Shown here one piece after another: positions 21,038 through 33,282 of a stretch of 64,000 nucleotides of DNA. The notes beneath the pieces are model-generated. The model saw only the letters and a program-made list of their open reading frames with translations. It had not been told where the DNA came from and did no database searches. Origin of the DNA: Datura wrightii (lineage: Eukaryota; Streptophyta; Magnoliopsida; Solanales; Solanaceae); the NCBI GenBank assembly GCA_035772735.1, contig JASDFA010000018.1:58682001-58746000 (forward strand). The letters run 5' to 3'. The stretch's first letter is position 1. Each line of letters opens with the position of its first letter. Both the position numbers and the translations under genes were made by a program.

Positions 21038-23223
21038 AGCTTACCCATGGTACATACATAACATGACTTAAGAGCATGATCAAGCGGAAATTAAATCATA
21101 AGCATCAAATAGCGAAAATCTAAATAACATAAAGCATAAGTAAGAGTGATAATAACACAACACTGAGACATCTACTACATGTTTGTCTAAAAGGCCTCTA
21201 GTTGTAAGATGAGCTGATGGGACAACACCCCCAACTAGCTCACTAAGTTTGAAACAAAAAGAAGACATAACTAAATAAATTGACAGACGTCCTCGGATGA
21301 TGAGGAATCACCAAGACTAGGAAACTGAGCTGGTCTGAGCAGGAGCGAGCTAATGACAAGATTGAGATAGATCACCCAAACCTATGTCTTGAGACAATAT
21401 AACATAGAGTATGCGGTGAGTACTTTGAATGTACAGAGCATGTCGAGAAAGTAAAACATGCTCGTAAAGCGATAGTATGAAATCATGAATATAAATTAAG
21501 ATAGATCATGAGAGTAGAGATAACATGCTAAAGGCCATATATCTAAACCATACATAATCATAAGCTATTTATCATAAGCTGAACATAATGACCCAAGATT
21601 TAGAAAATAGAAATCATATAGCGTACTGTACTTGAAAACATAAGTGAGAACTCATAAACTGACTAATGGGTCAAATATGATATAAGAAATGAACATGAGT
21701 AACTGAAAACATGAGGAACAATGGGAGGCTTCTTCATAACTGACACCATTATAATAGAGCTTACATGATGCCCCAACTATCTCGCTCAAGTTGGCAAAGC
21801 CGTCCCAAGCTTGCCAAGGCTAGGAATGGTTAAGGCGTGATATCACTAGTGAGTCCTTGTAGGGTTTGAACATGATTATATACCTATGGTGGCACATAGT
21901 TTTGAGACTCGGGGTATGCCTAAACCCCTAGCCTACTCGGTGCTAGACACAACTCCCAAAACATGGACATGGCTCATATTCATAATCATAAAAGGATACT
22001 TGAATTACATGGGCTAGTTGAGATCATGAAGTACATAATCATGCTTAAAATATGTGAACTAGCCATGAATGAGGCTCGTGGGTCAGTCATAAGCATAAAA
22101 TCGATATTCATGAAAGCTACACATACTTGAGAAAATCACCATATCTTGTAATTCATGAATTCATGAAGGGTTCTTGTGAAAATCATGCATCATAATCATA
22201 AAACATAATTTAAAACTTGAGGAACTTGAATTCACAAGAGAATCATGGACACTAATCTCAATTGAAATATAATCGAGAAATTCTTAACCATACTTGAAAC
22301 ATAGAATCATAATTTTCATGAGAGACTTGATAGGAACATGAAACCCTAATCATGGAAACATGTATTGGATTAAACAACAACTAATTTCATAGATGAACAT
22401 AGAGGAACTTTAACAACATCCAACAACTTGAAAATCTTAAAATTAGGGCATGGGGATTTGGAAAAATAATATTTTCAATTAAAAAGGGAATGAGGGTGGA
22501 AGGAATCCCTCATTGATGATTCCACATTCCTGGGATGAATGATTCTAAGCTTGTCATGAACACCCATGAAGATTGGGAGAGAAATTGATGAGAAGCCCAA
22601 TCCTTGATCTTGAGAGAGGATTTCAAATCTAATGTAGTTATGAGAGAATAAGGACTTAGGCTAGGTTAAACCCTTAAAACACTCTTTAAGAGGCCCAAAA
22701 CGACGCCACTTAGAAGTTAGAGGCTTAGGAATTTACAAAAATCCCTGAAAAAACATATTTAAAATCTGACTGCCTGGAACCACGGGTCGTACCACGAGTC
22801 GTACCATGAGTCATACCACCAAATAATAACTCGTGGTATCCTCCCATTATTATCTAGTCGAATTTTCTAGGTTCTCTATTTCTCAAACCACGGGCCTTAC
22901 AATGACTCATTATAGGAAGCAACGAGTCGTACCATGACTCGTGGCATTGGACCTTTGCTCAGCAGACCCAAACCACGATTGTCTTCACCACTCATTATTT
23001 CCTACAACGAGTCATACCATGGATCGCTACTGCCTCCTTTGATTCGTACCAACATTCATCATTACAAGGCTCGGAAGAACTATTGCATACCACGACTTCT
23101 CCTATAACCCGTTACTTCGATCCATGACTCATACAACAACTCGTTCTAAGAAATTTTGCATATTTTTCTTCTAGTTCTGCTACAAGTCTAAGGCTTGATC
23201 GTAGGGACTTTAGGGGTGTTACA
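21038..23223 (-). repeat. Truncated LTR of family H
   Basis: Minus-strand LTR, start TGTAACACCCCTAAAGTCC at 23223. Its layout parallels the C LTR (CCCATGG near one end, the region with TAGTATGCGGTGAGTAC, U3 rich in ACGAGTC half-sites at 22780-23150). The roughly 60 bases expected at its 3' end are absent where E abuts. No target duplication was found. No gene. Confidence 0.6.
22794..22802. repeat. Type II palindrome in H LTR
   Basis: ACGAGTCGT (4+1+4), one of many ACGAGTC/GACTCGT half-sites in 22780-23150. Confidence 0.55.
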
Positions 23224-23988
23224 GTGGAGGATCATCGCCTGTCTACATTTTTTGTGGATAGGATCTCTGAGGTGAAAAATACTCATGTATCTTTCACTTT
23301 ATGCCATTTCATCTGACTCTATGCCCCAAAGTTTTTTTGGGGAGGGGCAATGATCCTCAACGAGCAAGCAAAAACTGTCATTCACTCCAGTCAAGATGAG
23401 GACAAAAACTTTCGTCGGATGGAAAGATTCATGACAACCCTCTCTGCTAAAATTATCTCAGAGAGATATCTTCTATTCTCGTAGATATGGATTTTGAGCC
23501 GTAAGTTTTTTTTTATTTAAATATTTTTGTTGTACTTTATCTGGTTTTCTCTAACCCTCATTCTCTTTGTTTCATATAAGAGTATCCACAATTTGGATTC
23601 CAAATGTAATAATGGACATCTCAGTAGGTTGAAGATATTTTGAAGATTTCTAGTTCGCAAGAACAGACTTGGAAATTTATTTCTAGAGGCTGATGCAAGG
23701 TTTCTAACCACGGTAAAATTTTTTCATTTCACTAAATTCTTATTTTTTCTTTTTTTTACTATATGCTTCTAACATTTTCTAGTATTTTGATAAGTTTGTT
23801 TAAGAGATTTGCAGCATCATAGAAAATCAACCTAGTGCTTGATCCTTCACCTCTACGTGATGCATCTCTTAGATAATGTAGATAAAAAGAGGTCAAGCCT
23901 CTATTGCTTCACTAGAAAAATTATATTTGTATACTAATGTTCCTCTTCGGAGCCACTGCTCAAGCAGGGGTGACTATTGGGACCTCTT
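23224..23988 (+). pseudogene. Decayed intron-containing gene, left part
   Basis: From 23224 one frame reads 92 codons with two stops (TGA 23314, TAG 23482), including FFVDRISEVKNTHVSF and NEQAKTVIHSSQDEDKNF. A GTAAGT donor at 23501 and an AG acceptor at 23579-23580 define an 80-bp phase-1 intron. The reading then continues (YPQFGFQM, VEDILKISSSQEQTWKF) with several stops to a GTAAAA donor near 23714. A third patch (GQASIASLEKLYLYTNVPL) ends where F inserted. I cannot name the family with confidence. A plant mobile domain (MAIN-like) gene is a possibility from the general style. Confidence 0.45.
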
Positions 23989-24078
23989 TGTAATACCCTA
24001 AAACTTTCCTAGACCAATTTCAGACTTTGCATTAAAAACCAGAATGAACCAAAAAATTTTGTCTTAGAACGATCGAGA

Positions 24079-24091
24079 CAACGAGTCGTTG
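24079..24091. repeat. Type II odd palindrome in F LTR
   Basis: CAACGAGTCGTTG, perfect 6+1+6. Degenerate copies occur near 24250, 24375 and 24475. Confidence 0.7.
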
Positions 24092-25429
24092 TCAGCAGTA
24101 ATGACCCATTGTCTGGGTCGTGGTCAACCTTGTCAGTTGACCTTTAGAAACCAATGAGACATGGAGTGACCCGTTGTGAGGAGTAATGAATAGTCCTATC
24201 ACTTATTGCATTCCCATCTTAGAAATTAGTTAAACCCTTTTCAAGAACCCACAAGTTAGACGACGAGTCATTGTCTGATGTAATGACTCATGGGTGACTA
24301 GTTAGTTGGAGCCCAGGTGTTGTTGAAAATCTTTTCCAGTATCAACGAGAAGCAACAATGACCCGTTGTATCACACAACGTGTCATTGTTTCCATTCATG
24401 ACAATAAGTCCAGAAATCCCTCAGTTTTTCCAGTGGAGACGACGAGAAGATACATGACCCGTTGGTACAACCAATGAGTCATTGTGTCATCCATTAGTGG
24501 GGTTCCCAAGTTTTGTTTAAAAATCCTGCCTTTGAAAATGAGAGGTATCAATAACCTGTTGGTTTGTCCAATGATTTGTGGTCCCCTTTTGTGGTCCATT
24601 TCCAGGTGAGCCCTAATTCCAAGCCCAAGACCAACGAATTGGTCCCACCGAGTCGTGGTATCAACTAATGACTCGTTGTGTGACCCGTTGGTCCCTGTTG
24701 GACAGTTTTCTATATTTCCTTTTAGGGGAATTCTTGTAACTTCCCACCTTTCAAATCTCTAAACTATGTCATTTTTGGGTTATATTTAGGGGATTTAGGA
24801 AAGGTAATCGATGTTCCCTCTTCATTCCTCTCATTCTCTCAAAGTTAGAACATAGAAACTCAGTCTGGAAACACAGAGCAGGATCAAGGGTTTCAATTCT
24901 TCTTCTCAGATTTCTCAAGGTTTTTTCTGAGATTTCTACAGCCGGTATGTGGGAATCCAACAAGGGAATTGTTCTTCCCTTGTGCCCCAAAACCCATCTG
25001 TAATTTCTTATCAGTTCTAGCCTTGAAGTTTTGAGTTAGGGTAAATTCATAGCCAGATCCTGATTAATTCTTGTGGATTGTTGTCCCTATGTATTCTTGC
25101 TATGTTTCCACTACTTAGTGATCATGTTGCTACTTCATTCATGTAATATGGTTTTAGCCCTAACTCTATAAATGCAGTAAATTGGGTCTTGCATAGTTGA
25201 TTAAATATTAATGTTGCTTGACTCTGTTAGTCTTTGAATTCCGATGTTATTACTATCATATGAATTCTCAGTCAGTTGCATGCTAGTGTCAATCTCAGTC
25301 AGAATATTAGAATTTTCAGTATCTTTTAGTAATGTCAACTAATCATTTTGACTATAGTTAGTGTTCTTGAGGTGTCAGTAATACCTCCCAGTCCTAGTTT
25401 GCAAATTCAGTTATCAGTTAGTTCTTTAG

Positions 25430-25620
25430 ACGGTTACGACACTTCTAGATAAGAATCTCCGACCAGTCTTAGAACCAACAGTATCAGTTATCAGTTAGTT
25501 CTTTAGACGGTTATGTCACTTTCAGATAAGCAGCTCTAGCCTGTCTTAGAAAATCAGCTTTCAGTTATTCGGTCCTACCGACTCTCAAGTTACTTCCAGA
25601 TAAGTATTCCTGACTTAGTC
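25430..25620 (+). repeat. Imperfect tandem repeat in F 5' LTR
   Basis: Three successive units of about 68 bases built from CAGTTATCAGTTAGTTC, TTTAGACGGTTA and CCAGATAAG-type blocks. They are also present, diverged, in the 3' LTR near 32990-33170. Confidence 0.6.
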
Positions 25621-26535
25621 TAGGACCCTAGTTTTGGGCTATCAGCTTATTAGTCAAGTTAGGACTATCAAGTGGGAGTAGTACTTAGCAACAAGCGAAT
25701 CGGGGTTCTAGCGCACCCATGTTCCCAGAACTACATTGCAACCATAGGTTATTGGCCCATCAGGCCCCAGACTTGTGATCACAAGCTCAACCACTATACC
25801 TTGGCATGGTACAGTGGGCGTTCTTTGATGGGGTGTATACATAGGACTCCACGTTTAACTCACGTGGTTATATGTCGATTACAGACTCTCCCACTTGTCA
25901 GTACAATTTCATTTCAGTTCGACTCAGATTAGCTCAGTTTAGTCACTCAGTTCCACGACATGTTATTGACTATTAGTCAAGTTCATTATTGACCATATCA
26001 GTTATAGCTCAGTTTTATCAGTATTCGGTATTAGTTGGTCATTTCATGTTATTTCAGTTTAGTTGTTTATTTTCTCATTCTTATTGTATATCTCACTCAC
26101 TCAGTACATTCAAAGTACTAACGCATACTTTCTATGCTGTATCTTATTATGATACAGGTGCAAGATCTCAGTCTCAGCATTGTCACTAGTTTCTTCCAGT
26201 GATTTCAGTAGCAGCAGTTCATTTGATGAGTCCTCATCTTTCGAGGATGATATTTTCTTTTCAGTTAGTTTCTTTCTATTCATATTTTAGAGTTAGCTGG
26301 GCTCTTGTCCCAGGAACTCATCAGATAGTAGTTGGGTTTTAAACTCAGATATTCAGTATTCCTTATAGTTATGTTTACACTTTTAGAAGTATTGATTACA
26401 TAATTATTTTTATAAATCTTCCACTTATGTTACTTAGTTTACTAGTGTAATGTTAGACCATGGGTTATCTTGGGGTCACTTGTGGCACCAAGTACCGTGT
26501 CTCGGCCAGGGTGCAGAGTCAGGTCGTGACAAACT

Positions 26536-26548
26536 TGGTATTAGAGCA
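26536..26548 (+). other. Primer binding site of F (initiator tRNA-Met)
   Basis: TGGTATTAGAGCA, one change from the usual TGGTATCAGAGCA. Confidence 0.85.
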
Positions 26549-26607
26549 CTAGGTTTAGAGTATCCTAGGATGTTTGAAAGCCGCGTCAAGTAGAGTCCTT
26601 TTAATGG

Positions 26608-26625
26608 GTGTGAAGCGTGCCACAC
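26608..26625 (+). ncRNA. Leader hairpin of F
   Basis: GTGTG-AAGCGTGC-CACAC, 5-bp stem and 8-base loop, about 60 bases after the primer site, preceded by the conserved AAGTAGAGTC. Confidence 0.55.
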
Positions 26626-26747
26626 TTATGACGGGGAGGCTACAAGACCTTATTAGGAAATTCCCTTTTATTCATACTCTTTTTGTGCATTGAAGTTAAA
26701 TTCAAAAATGTACTCCTAACTCGTGCTCTATTTGTTTAAGTGAAATT

Positions 26748-27931
26748 ATGCCTCCATGATGAGGAAATGGAAGGAGGGATGACAATACCAACCAACCTGC
26801 CCCACCAGCTCTAACAGCCCCTCAGGATGACCAAGTGTCCTTAGTAGAATTTCAGGGGGCAATTAAATTGTTGGCTCAGACGGTGACCAACCAAGTGAAC
26901 CGCCAGGTGGTTTCAGTGAACGTAAACGGGTCGACAACAGCTGCTAGTGTTCAGGACTTCACCCAAATGAACCTCCATCTTTTAATGGATCCAAGGTGGG
27001 AGAGGACCCGCAAGAGTTTACGGATGAGGAGTAGAAATCATCCGGATTATGGGTGTTAGTTCCGTGTAAAGTGATGATCTAGCAGCGTACCAGTTGAAAG
27101 GCATGGATTAGATTTGGTACAACCAATGGAAGGAAGGGAGGCCAGCAGCAACAGGGCTATTAGAGTGGGAAGAGTTCACAACTGCATTCCTAGATAGATT
27201 CTTTCCCCAGGAATTGAGAGAGGCCAAGGTCGTGGAGTCATGAATCTAAGTCAGGGTAATAGAATCATGGAGGAGTATGCATCGGAGTTCACTCGGTTGT
27301 CGAGGTATCTCCAGAGATGGTAGCCGAGCCAAGGGCTCGCATCTTCAAATTCGTCAATGGGGTGTCAGACTTGGTACTTAAAGAGTGTAGAACTGCGATG
27401 CTCATCAAGGACACTGACCTCTCCAACCTCATCATTCATGCCCAACAGATTGAGGTAGAAAAGTTGAAGGATATGTAGCGGGAGAATAAGCGGGTTAGAA
27501 CAGATCAGTCGGACTATGGCCACCAGAGGTCCGGCGGCAGTAGTCGCCCATAGCAACAACAATAGAGAGCCCCAACACTCACAATAGCCAGCACCCCTTC
27601 TTTTCGGTCCTGCAAAGATCGAAATAGCGGAGCATCTGGCTCTCATTCACGGAGTTACAATGCCAGCACCCATTACCCAGTTTGTCCTAACTATGGCAAG
27701 ATCCATCCAGGTGAATGCTGCATGGGAAAAGAGGGATGCTTTAGATGTGGGCAGTTGGGTCACAGGTTAAAAGAGTATCCTTCAGCAGGATGGGGGAGAA
27801 CTCAGTCTACTTTAGTAGTCCGAGCAGGCCATCCATCTCAGCAGGGTAATACTTCAGGTATGGATGGCGGCTAGCGCCAAAACCGTTTTTATGCTTTATC
27901 CTCTCGTCAGGATTAGGAGAGCTCACCTGAG
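26748..27931 (+). pseudogene. Element F gag
   Basis: It begins at ATG 26748 and is broken into short frames. Patches such as VSLVEFQGAIKLLAQTV and a CX2CX4HX4C knuckle at 27737-27778 are recognisable. The last cysteine of the knuckle is replaced by tyrosine (TAT 27776-27778). Several frameshifts and TAG codons are present, so it is not functional. Confidence 0.7.
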
Positions 27932-28264
27932 GTGATCATGGGTATGTTACATCTTTTTCACCTAGATGTATACGCTCTAATAGATCCAGGAGCCACACTA
28001 TCATTTGTGACTCCTTATATAGCTGTTCAGTTTGAAATCAGTCCAAAAGTCCTCTTAGAACCATTCTCAGTCTCTACCCCAGTTGATGAGTCAGTTAGAG
28101 CCAGCCGGTTATATAGAAACCGCGCAGTCTCAGTGTTAAGTAAAGTTATTCCAAATAATCTAGTAGAGCTAGACATGGTCAATTTTGACCTTATTCTTGG
28201 CATGGATTGGCTACATTTTGGTTATGACTCAATCGACTGCAGAATTAGAGCCGTCAAGTTTTAG
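27932..28264 (+). pseudogene. Element F protease
   Basis: Aspartic protease region with IDPGATLSFVTP at the active site (a DSG/DTG motif changed to DPG) and ILGMDWL near the end. It closes with TAG at 28262-28264. Confidence 0.75.
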
Positions 28265-29412
28265 TATCCTTATGAGCTAGTCTTAGAGTGGATGGGTAGT
28301 GTTTGAGCCTAACGGTCAGTTTATTTCCTACCTTAAGGAAAGGAAGCTCATTTCAAAAGGATGCATCTATCACCAGTTTGAGTCAAAGATTCTAGCTCCG
28401 AGACCCCAACTATTTAGTCAGTTTTAGTTGTCAATGGATTCCCTGCCATGTTTCCTGAAGATCTTCCTGGAGTCCCTCCCAAGCGGGAAATAGACTTCGG
28501 CATAGACCTTCTTCTAGACACTCAAACAATCTTTATACCTCCTTACAGAATGACTCCACTTGAGCTTAAGGAGTTGAAGGAAAAATTGAAAGACCTTTTA
28601 GATAAGGTTTCATCAGGCCCAGTATCTCTCCATGGGATGCTCTAGTGTTATTCGTGCGAAAGAAAGACAGTATTCTCAGAATGTGTATCGACTACCATTA
28701 ACTAAACAAGGTTATAGTTAAGAACAAGTATCCCCTACCCAAGATTGATGACTTGTTTGATCAGCTTCAGGGAGCTAGTTGTTTTTTCAAGGTAGATCTC
28801 AGATCGGGATATCATCATCTTAGGATCAAGGAATGTGACATACAAAAAATAGCCTTTAGAACTCAATATGGTCAGTACAAATTTATGGTTATGTCCTTCA
28901 GACTAATTAATGCCCCGACAGATTTTATGGACCTGATGAACAGGGTATTCAAACAGTATCTAGACATGTTCGTCATTATATTCATATATGACATTCTGGT
29001 ATACTTCAGAAATGAGGAGGAGCATGTCAACCATATGAGGATAGTGTTTCAGACTCTTAGAGACCGCCAGCTGTTCACTAAATTCAGCAAATGTGAATTT
29101 TGGTTGAAGTTTGTGGCCTTCCTCAGTCATGTGGTTTCAGGTGAGGGTATTCAGGTAGATCCTAAAAAGATAGCAATGGTGAATGACTGGCCAAGACCCA
29201 CTTCTGAAATAGATATTAGGATTTTCCTGGGTTTAGCCGGTTATTATCGCCGATTTGTAGAAGGATTTAATTCTATCACATCTCCTCTGACTAAACTAAC
29301 TCAGGAAAAGGTAATGTTTCAGTGTTCAGATGCATGTGAGAAGAGTTTCCAAGAGTTGAAGATTCGACTCACTACAACTCTAGTTCTGACCTTACCAGAA
29401 GGAACAAATTGA
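28265..29412 (+). pseudogene. Element F reverse transcriptase
   Basis: Contains LPGVPPKREIDFGIDLL, KVDLRSGYHHLRI and LGLAGYYRRFVEGF. The catalytic FIDD is FIYD (TAT at 28987-28989), so one of the two metal-binding aspartates is lost. A frameshift near 28610 and stops between 28645 and 28752 break the frame. Confidence 0.85.
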
Positions 29413-29850
29413 TTCGTGGTCTATTGTGATGCTTCCAGAGTTGGCCTCGGTTGCGTTCTGATGCAGTAGAGTAAGGTGATAGCTTATGCCTCTAGACAAC
29501 TCAAGGTTCATGAGAATAATTATCCGACTCATGATATGGAACTAGTAGCAGTAGTGTTTGCTTTGAAAATATAGAGGCATTATCTTTATGGGGTTCACGT
29601 GGATATTTTCATTGACCATAGGAGCCTTCAATACGTATTCAATCAGAAGGACTTGAACCTTCGATAGAGAAGGTGGTTGGAGTTATTGAACGATTACAAC
29701 ATGAGCATGCTATACCACCTGGGTAAGCAAAATATGGTGGCGGATGCCTTGAGCAGGATGTCCACGGGACCGTTTCTCATGTTGAAGAAGGCTGAAAAGC
29801 GCTAGCAAAAGATATTCACAGGTTAGCCCGATTGGGGGTGCAGTTGGTGG
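29413..29850 (+). pseudogene. Element F RNase H
   Basis: VYCDASRVGLGCVLMQ, ASRQLKVHENNYPTHDMEL and HLGKQNMVADALSRMS are readable in one frame with several TAG/TGA codons (e.g. 29410 and 29467). Confidence 0.75.
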
Positions 29851-31383
29851 ATTTAGCTAAGGGAAGAGTAGCACTGCAGAGTGGGTCAGAATCCTCATTA
29901 GTTGTTGAGGTTAAGTCAAAGAAGGATAAAGATCCTATACTTCTTAAGACGAAATAAGAAGTTCTAAGAAAAGAAGTGGAGGCTTTCTCCAAAGGGGGAG
30001 ATGGTGTGCTTTGTTACCAGGGCAGACTTTGCGTTCCAGAAATAGATGACTTGAGATAGAGAATATTGGTAGAAGCACACAGCTCTAGATATTCTATACA
30101 CCTAGATGCCGCTAAGATGTACCGTGACCTACAGAAAATCTACTGGTGGAACGGCAAGAAGAGAGACATTGCATAATTTATGGCTAAGTGCTCGAACTGC
30201 CAATAGGTTAAGGTTGAACATCTGAGACCTGTGGTATGACTCACGATATCAGCATACCTATATGGAAGTGGGAAGAAGTGAATATGGACTTTATTACAAG
30301 TGTACCTCATACTCATCGGCACTATGATTCAATTTGGGTGATAGTAGATCGGATGGCCAAGTTCGCACATTTCCTCTCAGTTGAAACTACAGACTCAACT
30401 GAGGATTATGCTAAACTGTACATCTGAGATTTGGTTAGACTACATGGAGTTCCCTTATCTATTATTTCAGATAGAGGTACCCAGTTCACCTCAAATTTTC
30501 GGAAGTCATTTCAGAAAGGACTCAATACTCAGCACAACTTTTCACCCTCAGACAGATGGACAAGCTGAGCGGACTATTCAAACCTTGGAAGACATGCTGA
30601 GAGCTTGTGTGATCGACTTCAAGGGAAGTTGGGATGATCACCTAACTCTCATTGAGTTTGGATACAACAACAACTACCACTCTAGCATTCAGATGGCCCG
30701 GTTTGAGGCCTTATATGGTAGAAGGTGTAGGTCTCCTATAGGGTGGTTTGGATTTGGCAAAGACACCTTGATAGGACTAGACTTAGTTCATGAATCTATG
30801 CAGAAAGTGCAACTTATCAGAGAAAGGTTGAAAATAGCTTAGAGCCAACAGAAATCATATGGTGATGTCAGGAGGAGAGACTTAATTTGATGTAAATGAT
30901 TGAGTTTATCCAAAAATTTCACCCATGAAAGGGGTGATGAGGTTTGGAAAGAAAGGAAAACTCAGTTCGAGGTATGTAGGAACCTAGAGGATTCTGAGGC
31001 AAATTGACAATGTCGCATATGAGTTAGAATTACCTTCAGAGTTAGAATATGTGCACCCAGTCTTCCATGTGTCACTGTTGAAGAAGTGCATCGGTGATTC
31101 GACCTTAGTTTTGCCACCAGACAGTGTGGTGAAGGATAGTCTCTCTTACGAAGAAGTCCCAGTTCAAATCCTAGACATTCAGGTTCATAAGTTGAGAAAC
31201 AAAGAGGTTGCTTCAGTAAAAGTCTTGTGGAGGAACCAGCTAGTTGAGGGGGCCACATGGGAAGCAAAAGCGGACATGATGGCAAAATATCCCCATTTAT
31301 TCCCCTCCAATTCAGTTTCAGCATCAGGTATTAAATTCCTCCTCAGTACTCTATTCAGTCCCTCACTCATCAGCTCTGTCTAG
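29851..31383 (+). pseudogene. Element F integrase with chromodomain
   Basis: Zinc-binding part near 30090-30220, core pieces MDFITSVPHTHRHYDSIW (30280 onward) and TDGQAERTIQTLEDMLRAC (30545 onward), SH3-like end (HPVFHVSLLKKC) and a chromodomain at about 31150-31320 (ASVKVLWRNQLVEGATWEA). Frames change several times. A chromodomain at this place marks the Tekay/Del lineage, where it directs insertion to marked chromatin. Confidence 0.85.
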
Positions 31384-31524
31384 ATTTTCAATGTGCAGTC
31401 TAGTTATGTTAACTCAGTTAGTATGATTAAATCAGTCCGGAGTCAGTCATTTATCAAAAATCAGTTTCTAGTTTTAGTCTAGGAATTGTAGCTCTTTTCC
31501 CAGTGTTTCAGCAGTTTTAGCCTT

Positions 31525-31558
31525 CATTCAAGGACGAATGATCCCAAGGGGGACATAT
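31525..31558 (+). other. Polypurine tract region of F
   Basis: TTCAAGGACGAATG followed by CCCAAGGGGGACATAT directly before the 3' LTR. Confidence 0.65.
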
Positions 31559-33282
31559 TGTAACACCCCAAAAATTTCTTATATCAAACTCAGACTTTGC
31601 ATGAAAAGTCAGAATGAACCAAAAATTTTGGTCTCAAAATGACCAGGTCAATGAGTTATTGTCAGCAGTAATGACCCATTGTCTGGGTTTTTGGTCAGCC
31701 CTGTCAGTTGTCCTTTGGGAACCAAAAAGTCCTGGAATGACCCATTTTGAGGAGTAATGAGTCATCCTGTAACTTGTTGCATTCCCAACTGAAAAACCAG
31801 TTAAACCCTTTTCAGGAACCCATGAGTCAGACAATGAGTTATCGTCTGATGTAACGACTCGTGGGGTGACTCGTTAGTTGGAGCCTAGGTGTCGTTGAAA
31901 ATATTTTCTAGTATCAACAAGAAGCAACAATGACCTATTGTATCACACAACAAGTCGTTGTTTCCATCCATGATAATAAGTCTAGAAATCCCTCGGTTTT
32001 TCCAGTGGAGACGACAAGCAGATACAACGACCCGTTGGTACAACTAATGAGTCATTGTGTCGTCCATTAGTGTGGTTTCCAAGTTTTGTTTAAAAATCCT
32101 ACTAGTGACAACGAGAGGTACTAACGACCCGTTGGTTCATCCAACGAGTCATGGTCCCCATTCATGGTCCATTTTCAGTGAGCCTTGATTCTAGTCCCAG
32201 GACCAACGACTGGTTCCGACAAGTCGTGGTATCAACTAACGACTCGTGTGACCCGTTGGTCCCTGTCGGGTTGTTTTCCAAGTTTCCTTTAAAGGGAATT
32301 TTTGCAACTTCCCACCTTATTAATCCCTAAACTATGTCATTTTTGGGTTATATTTAGGGAATTTAGGGAGGTAATCAATGTGCCCTCTTCATTCCTCTCA
32401 TTCTCTCAAAGTTAGGACGTAGAAAGTCGGTTTGAAAGCACAGAGTAGGATCAAGGGTTTCAATTCTTCTTCTCAGATTTCTCAAGGGTTTTTCTCTAGG
32501 ATTTCTACACCAGGTATGTTGCAAATCAACAAGGGAATTGTCCTTCCCTTGTGCCCTAAAAACCCTTCTGTAATTTCTTATCAATTCTAGCCCTGAAGTT
32601 TTGAGTTAGGGTAAATTCGTAGCCAGATCCTAATTAATTCTTGTGGATTGTTGTCCCTATATATTCTTGCTATGTTTCCACTACTCAGTGATCATGTTGC
32701 TACTTCCTTCCTGTAATATGGTTTTAGCCCTAACTCTATAAATGCAGTAATTTGGGTCTTGCATAGTTGATTAGATATTAATGTTTCTTGACTCTGTTAA
32801 TCTTTGAATTCCCATTTATTACTATCATATTAATTCTCAATCAGTTGCATGCTAGTTCAGTCAAAGTCAGAATGTTAGCATTTTTAGTATCTTTCAGTAA
32901 TGTCAGCTGATCAGTTTGACTATAGTCAGTATTCTTGAGGTTTCAGTAATACCTTCCAGTCCTAGTTTGTAGATTCAGTTATCAGTTAGTTCTTTAGACG
33001 TTTATGACGCTTCTAGATAAGCAGCTCTAACCAATCTTTGAACCAATAGTATCAGTTATTAGTTAGTTCTTTAGAAGGTTACTATGCTTCTAGATAAGTA
33101 GCTCTGACTAGTCTTAGAACACTAGCTTTCAGTTATTCAGTCCTACACTCGCAGGTTGCTTCCAGATAGGTATTCCTGAATTAGTCCAGGACCCCAACTT
33201 CGAGCTATCAGTTTAGTAGCTTGGGGTCACTTGTGGCACCAAGTATCGTGTCTTTGCCAGGGTGTAGACTCGGGTCGTGATA
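31559..33282 (+). repeat. 3' LTR of F, internally deleted (1724 bp)
   Basis: Starts TGTAACACCCCAAAAA and ends GTCGTGATA (terminal CA mutated to TA). Compared with the 5' LTR it lacks about 820 bp between positions equivalent to 25640 and 26469, the junction lying near 33215. Confidence 0.85.

Larger units (their letters stand above)
23989..26531 (+). repeat. 5' LTR of F (2543 bp)
   Basis: Starts TGTAATACCCTAAAAC, ends GGTCGTGACA beside the primer site. U3 (24060-24700) is filled with ACGAGTCNTTG-type palindromes. Around 25430-25620 there are repeated TCAGTTAGTTCTTTAGACGG units. Confidence 0.9.
23989..33282 (+). mobile_element. Element F: old Tekay/Del-like chromovirus
   Basis: 5' LTR 23989-26531, primer site, gag, protease, RT, RNase H, integrase with chromodomain, polypurine tract, 3' LTR 31559-33282 with a large internal deletion. 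Many stops and frameshifts run throughout pol, far more than in D. Flanks (CTCTT left, CCATC right) do not match, so no target duplication is visible. Confidence 0.85.

Noticed and set aside
20665..21061. Small ORFs in the GC-rich block of E
   Set aside because: They lie inside the LTR U3 and have low-complexity R/A/P-rich translations with no homology that I recognise.
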